DNA of 10,919 nt, taken from assembly GCA_035353175.1 (NCBI GenBank), contig DAOPZC010000105.1, positions 1 through 10,919 of the forward strand, written 5' to 3'. A program made the translations under genes and the position numbers. This DNA is from DAOPZC01 sp035353175 (GTDB lineage Bacteria; Verrucomicrobiota; Kiritimatiellia; RFP12; UBA1067). Shown here in pieces: positions 5,852 through 10,919 of this stretch (its first letter is position 1; each line of letters begins with the position of its first letter). The notes beneath the pieces are model-generated. The model was not told where the DNA came from. It worked only from the letters and a program-made list of their open reading frames with translations, and made no database searches.

Positions 5852-7300
5852 ATGAAGATGAAAAGCCTCTCGTTGGCGGCGGGTGCCGTCATTCTCGCAT
5901 CGGCCGGTGTCGCCTCGGCGGCGGAGCTCTGGATCGGTGCGGCGCAGGCGGACATCACGCCGGACCGCCCCATTTCGCTGAGCGGGCAGTTCTACAACCG
6001 CATTTCGACCAACGTTATGAGCCGATGCATGGCGAATGTGTTGGCGCTCGAATCGCGGGATAACGGCACGCCGGTAGACTGCGCGATCCTCATCTCTCTG
6101 GACGTTGTGAGCCTCCGGGACACGCAGGAGGAATTCAAGCGCTATATCGCAAACCGGCTGCCGGGATTCGACACCAACAAGCTCTTTCTCGCTGCGACCC
6201 ACACCCACACCGGCCCCACGCTCGCGCAGACGAACTTCAACAATTACGGCAACGCCATGCAGCCCAGGGAATATGTGCCGTTCATGTTCGAGCGCATGGG
6301 CGACGCGGTGGCCAAAGCGTGGGAGAGCCGCAAACCCGGCGCGGTCGCGTGGGGCCTGGGCCATGCCGTGGTCGGCGCCAACCGCCGCGTCGCCTACGCG
6401 AACGGCACGTCCGTCATGTACGGTAAGACGAACGTTCCGGAGTTCCGCGGTCTGGAGGGCTGGGAGGATCATGCCGTGGACATCCTCTATTTCTTTGACG
6501 CCGGAAGGAAGCTCGTGGCGACAACGATCGCCGTGCCCTGTCCGTCGCAGACCGTCGAGCACCTCTGCGAAGTCAGCGCGGACTACTGGCATCCCGTGCG
6601 CGAGGAGCTGTGCAAAAAGCACGGCGCGGATTTGGTGGTGCTCGGCTTCTGCGCGCCGGCCGGCGACCAGGTGCCGCGACTGATGCTGCGCAATGCCGCC
6701 GAGGAGCGTATGCAAAGGCTTCGAAAGCTGAACCGGCTTCAGGAGCTCGCCCGCCGGATTGTTGACACCTTTGAAGAGACGTGGGAAGTGGCACAGGTCG
6801 ATATCCGCGCCGATGTGCCGTTCGCGCACCGCGTCGAACGCTTTGAGGTGCCCGGACGGAAGCTGACGGATAAAGAATATGCCGAGGCCAAGAAGGGCTA
6901 TGAGGAATATTCGAAAAAAGACGACAAGATTGCCGAGGTTTACGGGCGCAAAAACTGGTTCAAGCGGACGCTGGACCGGTATGAGGCGCAACAGAAGGCC
7001 GTCCCGAAGGGTACCATTGAGATGCACGTTTTGCGCATTGGCGATGTTGCGATCGCGACCAACCCTTTTGAGCTGTTCGTCGACTACGCGATGCGGATTC
7101 AGGGGCGCAGCCCCGCGGGGCAAACCGTTCTGATCCAGCTCGCCAGCCCGGTCGGCACGAACGGCTACCTGCCCTCTGAGCGGGCGGTCGCCGGCGGTGG
7201 CTACAGCGCCGTGCCGCAGTCAAGCCAGATCGGGCCGGAAGGCGGCCAGATGCTGGTGGAGCACACGCTCGCGGCCATCCGGCGGCTGTTCGGGAAGTAG
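5852..7300 (+). CDS. Exported ceramidase-like hydrolase 3 (PF04734-type)
   Basis: A 482-residue paralogue with a signal peptide at residues 1-24 (KMKSLS, hydrophobic core, cleavage near ASAA). Blocks: GAAQADITPDRP (29-40), AATHTHTGPTLA (114-125), ANRR (176-179), VSADYW (241-246), GFCAPAGDQVP (265-275), NPFEL (404-408) and YLPSERAVAGGGYSA (439-453). His117/His119, Glu407 and Tyr451 are kept. The second zinc His position reads Pro231 (PCPSQ) and the nucleophile Ser position is Val274. Its first 90 residues resemble hydrolase 2, while residues 140-210 and the GFCAPAGDQ block resemble hydrolase 1, suggesting a mosaic history. It is the last gene of the cluster, followed by a 170-bp spacer. Substrate unknown. 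Confidence 0.82.
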   Translation: MKMKSLSLAAGAVILASAGVASAAELWIGAAQADITPDRPISLSGQFYNRISTNVMSRCMANVLALESRDNGTPVDCAILISLDVVSLRDTQEEFKRYIANRLPGFDTNKLFLAATHTHTGPTLAQTNFNNYGNAMQPREYVPFMFERMGDAVAKAWESRKPGAVAWGLGHAVVGANRRVAYANGTSVMYGKTNVPEFRGLEGWEDHAVDILYFFDAGRKLVATTIAVPCPSQTVEHLCEVSADYWHPVREELCKKHGADLVVLGFCAPAGDQVPRLMLRNAAEERMQRLRKLNRLQELARRIVDTFEETWEVAQVDIRADVPFAHRVERFEVPGRKLTDKEYAEAKKGYEEYSKKDDKIAEVYGRKNWFKRTLDRYEAQQKAVPKGTIEMHVLRIGDVAIATNPFELFVDYAMRIQGRSPAGQTVLIQLASPVGTNGYLPSERAVAGGGYSAVPQSSQIGPEGGQMLVEHTLAAIRRLFGK

Positions 7301-7356
7301 ACCGTTTTCCGAACGTGGGAATTGCTTTCTGGACGCCCTCAAGGAGCAAGGCGTAT

Positions 7357-7378
7357 GGCGCGCGAAGGCTGGCGCGCC
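7357..7378 (+). other. GC-rich hairpin in the spacer before yggS
   Basis: GGCGCGC at 7357-7363 is the reverse complement of GCGCGCC at 7372-7378, with an 8-base loop. It lies in the 170-bp gap between hydrolase 3 and yggS. No immediate T-run follows, so it is at best a weak terminator; its position just before the putative promoter also allows an operator role. Nothing else in the gap is recognisable. Confidence 0.4.
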
Positions 7379-7390
7379 GACCGCGGATCG

Positions 7391-7399
7391 TGTTATTCT
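7391..7399 (+). promoter_or_regulatory. Possible extended -10 promoter for yggS-gltS
   Basis: TGTTATTCT reads as an extended -10 element (TG, one base, TATTCT). No convincing -35 box is found 16-18 bases upstream. Transcription starting near 7406 would leave a leader of about 65 bases before yggS. The long gap after the hydrolase cluster favours a promoter here, but this site is a guess from consensus. Confidence 0.3.
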
Positions 7400-7470
7400 T
7401 TCCGCATAAATCCTGCGTCATGACAGAGCGGCGCACGGAAAAATCGCACGCGGGAAGGAGCCGTGAGACG

Positions 7471-8205
7471 ATGGAGAGCGAGCGGACGGTCAGCGAAATT
7501 CTGGAGGGCGTCAAGGCGCGCATCGCCGCGGCCTGCGCCAAATCGGGGCGGGATCCCGATGCGGTCGAAATCATCGGCGTCACTAAAACGCACGGACCCG
7601 ATGTGGTGCGCGAGGCATGGGAGTCGGGCATCCGCATTTTTGGCGAAAATAAGGTGCAGGAGGCTGCCTGGAAGATCCCGGAGAGCATCGGCGGCCCGGA
7701 GTGGCACCTGATCGGTCACCTGCAGCGCAACAAGGTGCGTCCCGCGCTGGAGCTGTTCTCCGTTATCCATTCGGTGGACTCGCTGCGCCTGCTGGAGCAG
7801 ATCGAGCGCGTGGCGGACGAGAACGGCCAGCGCCCCGAAATTCTGTTGGAGGTGAATGTCGCGGGAGAAGCGAGCAAGGACGGCATGCGCCCCGAGGACG
7901 TGCCGGCGGCCATCGAATATGCGCTCGGCTGCCGCAGCCTCACGCTGACCGGCGTGATGACCATGGCGCCTTTCTGCCCGGATCCCGAGCTGGCGCGCCC
8001 GGTCTTCGCCAAGCTGCGCGAGTGCCGCGCCACGTGGGAACAACAGTTCGATATCGGGTTGCCGCATCTTTCGATGGGCATGAGCGGCGACTACGCCGTG
8101 GCCGTGGAGGAGGGCGCCACGTGGGTGCGGCTCGGGACCGTGCTTTTTGGCCATCGCCCTAAATGGAAGCCGCAACGCGAGGACACGGAACGCTGGGAGC
8201 CGTAA
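7471..8205 (+). CDS. yggS: YggS/PROSC-family pyridoxal phosphate homeostasis protein
   Basis: A 244-residue cytosolic protein of the alanine-racemase-N-like fold that binds pyridoxal 5'-phosphate (PLP) and buffers its level without known catalysis. Diagnostic blocks: GVTKT with the PLP lysine Lys39, IFGENKVQE (56-64), WHLIGHLQRNK (78-88), SVDS (101-104), LEVNVAGEASKDG (126-138), GVMTMAP (161-167), HLSMGMSGD (199-207) and VRLGTVLFGHR (219-229). The start at 7471 is chosen because it gives the usual family length; GGAAGGAG lies ten bases upstream, a little far. Upstream in-frame ATGs (7315, 7420) would add an unrelated Arg-rich stretch. It precedes gltS by 38 bp and probably shares its transcript. 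It is not functionally tied to the cluster before it. Confidence 0.96.
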   Translation: MESERTVSEILEGVKARIAAACAKSGRDPDAVEIIGVTKTHGPDVVREAWESGIRIFGENKVQEAAWKIPESIGGPEWHLIGHLQRNKVRPALELFSVIHSVDSLRLLEQIERVADENGQRPEILLEVNVAGEASKDGMRPEDVPAAIEYALGCRSLTLTGVMTMAPFCPDPELARPVFAKLRECRATWEQQFDIGLPHLSMGMSGDYAVAVEEGATWVRLGTVLFGHRPKWKPQREDTERWEP

Positions 8206-8209
8206 GAGC

Positions 8210-8230
8210 CCAGGGGCGCAGCGCCCCTGG
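8210..8230 (+). other. Perfect hairpin between yggS and gltS
   Basis: CCAGGGGCGC at 8210-8219 is the exact reverse complement of GCGCCCCTGG at 8221-8230, with a single central A; about nine pairs with a CAG loop are realistic. It fills the gap right after the yggS stop and ends 13 bases before the gltS start. No T-tract follows. GCGCA at 8216-8220 can instead pair with TGCGC at 8231-8235, an exclusive alternative fold. It could be a REP-like stability element or modulate gltS translation. Confidence 0.6.
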
Positions 8231-8243
8231 TGCGCTTTGAAAA

Positions 8244-9530
8244 ATGGACGAACTGATCATTACCCCTTGGGTCGCGTTGGCGTTGACGGTGCCGGTGCTG
8301 TTGGCGGGCGAGCGCTTAGTCCGCCGCGTGCGGTTGCTTGAGCGCTTCAACATTCCCGCACCTGTGGTGGGTGGGCTGCTGGTCGCGCTGCTGGTGCTGG
8401 CCGGGAATGTGACGGGGCTGCTCGACGTTCGCTTTGCCACCGGCGTGTCCGCACGCTGGTGGACGTGGCTGGTCTGCACCGGCCCCGAATGGGCGCAGTC
8501 GCCTGTCAAGAACGTGAGCCAGCCTTTCCTCGTGGCGTTCTTCGCGTGCGTCGGCTTGAACGCCAGCTGGACGCTCGTGAAGCGGGGCAGCACGCAGGTG
8601 CTCCTTTTTCTCGGCCTCGCGTCTGTGCTGGCGGTGATGCAGAACCTGATCGGCCTCTGCCTTGCGGGCTGCATGGGGGTGCCGCCCGCGCTCGGCTTGA
8701 TCTGCGGCAGCGTCGCGATGACCGGCGGACATGGAACTGTCATGGGTTTCGCCCCGGAGTTCGAGACGGTTGGGCTGGCTGGCGCGTCAGTCATGGGCGT
8801 TGCGGCGGCGACCTTCGGCTTGGTCGCGGGCGGTCTCATCGGGGCTCCGGTGGGTGGTGCCTTGATCCGGAAGCGCAGCCTCCGGCCGTTGTCCGATGCC
8901 GTCCTCCAGAGCCCGTCGGGAAAGGTGGATGGCACAGGAATCGTTGCCGAACTGCATGGTTTGCTGAGGTCCGGAAGACCTGTCCTGGCGCACCTGCTGC
9001 TTTTGGCCGCATGCGTCAAGATCGGGGCTTGGCTCAGCCTCGGCATCCAGCGCGCCGGCGTTACCTTCCCGGTCTACATGGGCGCGCTGGCCTTGGGCGT
9101 GGCGGTGCGCAATCTGCTGGATTTCTGCAAGCCGGGCTGGGCCAAGACAGAGATCATCGACATGCTCTCCTCGGTCATGCTGGGCGTTTTCCTGGCTCTC
9201 GCCATGATGAGCCTCAACCTGCGCGAGCTGGCCGGCGTCGCGGGGGGCATGCTGGTGATTCTGGCGGCACAGGCTGTGGTCATCGCCGTCTATGCGCGGC
9301 TCATTGCCTTCAGGGTGATGGGGGGCGACTACGATGCGGCCGTGATGGCTTCCGGCCTGTGCGGGTTCGGCCTGGGCGCCATGCCGACGGCCGTCGCGAA
9401 CATGAAGGCCGTCGCCGAACGTTACGGACATGCCCCGCGCGCGTTTCTCGTGGTGCCGATCACGGGCACGTTCCTGATCGATCTGGTCAACGCCACGAAC
9501 ATCACGGTGTTCCTTAACTGGCTGAAATGA
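8244..9530 (+). CDS. gltS: Sodium/glutamate symporter GltS
   Basis: A 428-residue polytopic inner-membrane protein of the ESS family (glutamate:Na+ symporters), importing glutamate with sodium. The sequence follows E. coli GltS closely: FNIPAPVVGGLL (35-46), FFACVGLNAS (99-108), the first re-entrant region GSVAMTGGHGT (155-165), ATFGLVAGGLIGAPV (189-203), and the second half NYDAAV-like DYDAAVMASG followed by CGFGLGAMPTAVANM (373-387). The C-terminus has FLVVPITGTFLIDLVNA. Many hydrophobic segments alternate with short loops. It is slightly longer than the E. coli protein, with extra residues around 60-92 (Trp-rich, predicted loop). No clear Shine-Dalgarno precedes the ATG; coupling to yggS translation or the hairpin may matter. 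Confidence 0.96.
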   Translation: MDELIITPWVALALTVPVLLAGERLVRRVRLLERFNIPAPVVGGLLVALLVLAGNVTGLLDVRFATGVSARWWTWLVCTGPEWAQSPVKNVSQPFLVAFFACVGLNASWTLVKRGSTQVLLFLGLASVLAVMQNLIGLCLAGCMGVPPALGLICGSVAMTGGHGTVMGFAPEFETVGLAGASVMGVAAATFGLVAGGLIGAPVGGALIRKRSLRPLSDAVLQSPSGKVDGTGIVAELHGLLRSGRPVLAHLLLLAACVKIGAWLSLGIQRAGVTFPVYMGALALGVAVRNLLDFCKPGWAKTEIIDMLSSVMLGVFLALAMMSLNLRELAGVAGGMLVILAAQAVVIAVYARLIAFRVMGGDYDAAVMASGLCGFGLGAMPTAVANMKAVAERYGHAPRAFLVVPITGTFLIDLVNATNITVFLNWLK

Positions 9531-9589
9531 GCGCGATGGCCTTTATCGCAGGGCCGGCACGCGTTCGATCAGCTCGGCGATGTCGAGGA

Positions 9590-9620
9590 ACGGTGAAAAC
9601 CGTAGCGGCTTCGGGGCCGC
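9590..9620 (+). terminator. Two adjacent stem-loops after gltS
   Basis: ACGGT at 9590-9594 pairs with ACCGT at 9599-9603 around a GAAA tetraloop. One base later GCGGC at 9605-9609 pairs with GCCGC at 9616-9620 around TTCGGG. They lie in the 130-bp spacer between convergent genes, 60 bases after the gltS stop. No T-tract follows on the plus strand. A transcript-end or stability role is likely from position, not proven. Confidence 0.4.
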
Positions 9621-9646
9621 GGGTAAGGGGAGGGTTTCTTGATTCC

Positions 9647-9667
9647 GCGCTGAGTCTTTCTCAGCGC
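9647..9667. terminator. Hairpin overlapping the stop of the convergent minus-strand gene
   Basis: GCGCTGAG at 9647-9654 is the reverse complement of CTCAGCGC at 9660-9667, with a five-base TCTTT loop. The arm contains the TGA stop (9661-9663, minus strand) of the phospholipase-like gene. Being symmetric and between convergent genes it could serve both strands, though neither side has a good T-run. Confidence 0.4.
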
Positions 9668-10919
9668 TCGCGCGATTTCTGCAGGCGGGGGGAACCCCAG
9701 ACGGCATAGTTGCCCGTTCCGTCGCCTCCGGCGGAGGTCACGGTGAGCTGGAGGTTGGTGATCCCGGCCAGAGCGACGTCGATCGTTTGCGCGGGCATGC
9801 TCCCGGTGACGGGCCCGATGCGGGCGAGGGAGCGGTTGTTGCCGCTGACTTCGAAAAACACATTTCCGGTCGTTCCCAGTTCGGCGTGCAGGCCGGCCTG
9901 AACGGTGAAACGCTCGAAGATGCCGGCGGGAACCAGATACGTCAGCACGCTGCGCGTTCCCGTGCCGATGCCGCGCTCGAAGGTCGAGATTGTCGAGCGC
10001 CCGTTGTCCGTCGTGCGCAGCCGCAAGGGCACGGCTTCGCCTGCGCTTTTCAGCGTTGCGCCGCATGTCGCGTGGCCCCACTGCGGCTTACCGAAAAAGG
10101 CGGTCTGCGGCATGTACAGGTTCGGTGCCTCCAGCGGGGCGAACGCCGACAGGTCGAGCGTGCGCAACGGCGCGGCTTCGTCGGCGGCAAAGCGTTGGCG
10201 GGCGAGGCAGACGAGCGTGTACAGGGCGTCTGCGACGACTCGTGCGTCGAGCAGCGCGGCCTTCTGCTGCGCGGCGTTCCAGGCGTTGGTGTCGCCCGCA
10301 TAGAACGCCTGGATGATCGGGATCACTTGGCCGCGCGCATAGATCGTGGTCTCTTGCGAACGCTGAAGCAGGTTGAAGGCGGCTTCGTCCACCGAGGTGC
10401 CGAGCAGGCGCGGCGCGTGGTCTCCTAGCGCCACATCGAAGACGCCGTTCTCGACCGGGCCGTGGAGCGGCGTGAAGCGGTATGCTTCCGGTGGCGGCAG
10501 GAATTGTTTGAAGAGCGTGAACATGTTGTCGCCGGGAACCGAGTGGGCCGGACAACCCCAGTCCTCCAGCATGTGCGCGAGCGTGCCGGCGTAGCGTGCC
10601 GCGTCCGCCACGGCGTTCGTCTGGAGCGCGGTGACGGCTCTACCTAAAAAATAGCGCAGCTGTTCGTAGTTCTCTGAGGGCGTTGCGGGCAGGTGCAGAC
10701 TCACCAGATAGACCTTGCCCGGCTGGGAATCCATCATGGCGTACGGCGCGAGGTCTTTCCGGGTGTAGACGAGATCTGGAATCGCGCAGTAGAGCGAGCC
10801 GAGGGCCGACCGCTCGGCCCCCAGTGTTTCCTGTTGCCACGCGGGCAAGGTTTTCAACGCGGCCTGCGTGATGGTCGCGTGCGGTCCGCCCCAGCCCCAC
10901 GCGCGGGCGCAAAGGAAAA
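9661..10919 (-). CDS. Secreted zinc phospholipase C / S1-P1 nuclease-fold protein with C-terminal NPCBM domain (5' end outside window)
   Basis: The frame is open to the right window edge, giving 418 visible residues; the TTG at 10857 is internal, not a start. The first visible residues end a signal peptide (CARA) directly before Trp7. In this fold the mature N-terminal Trp binds zinc. All nine ligands appear in the expected order: Trp7, His13 (WGGPHAT), Asp48 (IPD), His75 (SLHL), His115, Asp119 and His125 (HMLEDWGCPAH), and His152 and Glu156 (HGPVE). The final Glu resembles bacterial phospholipase C; the N-terminus resembles P1 nuclease. Residues about 278-412 match an NPCBM beta-sandwich (FERGIGTGTRSVLTY, LPAG-like VPAG, VFFEV), a predicted sugar-binding module. 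Substrate class (phospholipid or nucleic acid) is undecided. Confidence 0.85.
   Translation of the reverse strand, partial: FLCARAWGWGGPHATITQAALKTLPAWQQETLGAERSALGSLYCAIPDLVYTRKDLAPYAMMDSQPGKVYLVSLHLPATPSENYEQLRYFLGRAVTALQTNAVADAARYAGTLAHMLEDWGCPAHSVPGDNMFTLFKQFLPPPEAYRFTPLHGPVENGVFDVALGDHAPRLLGTSVDEAAFNLLQRSQETTIYARGQVIPIIQAFYAGDTNAWNAAQQKAALLDARVVADALYTLVCLARQRFAADEAAPLRTLDLSAFAPLEAPNLYMPQTAFFGKPQWGHATCGATLKSAGEAVPLRLRTTDNGRSTISTFERGIGTGTRSVLTYLVPAGIFERFTVQAGLHAELGTTGNVFFEVSGNNRSLARIGPVTGSMPAQTIDVALAGITNLQLTVTSAGGDGTGNYAVWGSPRLQKSRER

Noticed and set aside
575..7123. Long open frames on the minus strand opposite the hydrolase and oxidoreductase genes (about 470-520 codons each)
   Set aside because: They mirror genes with clear family motifs and signal peptides on the plus strand, read as Arg/His/Ala-rich low-similarity protein, and recur in the same relative place under each paralogue, as expected of high-GC shadows.
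7315..7470. N-terminal extension of yggS from earlier in-frame ATGs
   Set aside because: It would add 52 Arg-rich residues absent from the family and pass through the hairpin and putative promoter.
9527..9709. Small 60-residue plus-strand frame whose ATG overlaps the gltS stop
   Set aside because: The ATGA overlap looks like coupling, but the product is Arg-rich without motif and it runs into the convergent gene and the stem-loops.
9787..10428. Plus-strand open frame opposite the phospholipase-like gene
   Set aside because: The minus strand carries all nine zinc ligands and an NPCBM domain; the plus-strand translation has no recognisable motif.

Overview
The window is dense, high-GC bacterial coding sequence. 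Its style points to the PVC superphylum (Verrucomicrobiota, Kiritimatiellota, Lentisphaerota or Planctomycetota). The evidence is an exported Gfo/Idh/MocA oxidoreductase with a twin-arginine leader, an exported TIM-barrel sugar isomerase-like protein, several ceramidase-like (PF04734-type) hydrolases, and an NPCBM carbohydrate-binding domain on a secreted zinc enzyme. No rRNA, tRNA, CRISPR or mobile-element gene is visible, so placement rests on gene style alone and is an inference.

Positions 1-7300 hold one same-strand cluster, probably an operon: the 3' end of Gfo/Idh oxidoreductase A; hydrolase 1 (563-2020); an exported sugar isomerase/epimerase-like protein (2088-2912); complete Tat-exported oxidoreductase B (2924-4291); and hydrolases 2 (4359-5810) and 3 (5852-7300). 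An oxidoreductase-hydrolase module occurs twice, with near-identical oxidoreductase C-termini and similarity running past the stop codon, so the cluster grew by duplication. All proteins whose N-terminus is visible carry export signals, so the chemistry probably happens outside the cytoplasm. A plausible but unproven reading is an envelope pathway that oxidises, rearranges or cleaves a sugar-containing substrate, with the ceramidase-fold enzymes hydrolysing it.

The most unusual non-coding feature lies in front of the three hydrolase genes. Each is preceded by a degenerate 10-bp tandem repeat (consensus near YCGRCAGGNG) that runs up to the start codon and supplies the Shine-Dalgarno sequence. 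Copy number differs (about 7, 5 and 3 full units). In the first two leaders the early units are inverted and form a long hairpin just after the oxidoreductase stop codon.

Positions 7301-9530 hold two housekeeping genes on the same strand: yggS (PLP homeostasis) after a 170-bp spacer with a possible promoter, and gltS (sodium/glutamate symporter) after a perfect 10-bp-arm hairpin. A convergent 130-bp spacer with three small hairpins separates gltS from the minus-strand gene that runs off the right edge. That gene encodes a secreted zinc phospholipase C / S1-P1 nuclease-fold protein with all nine expected zinc ligands and a C-terminal NPCBM domain.
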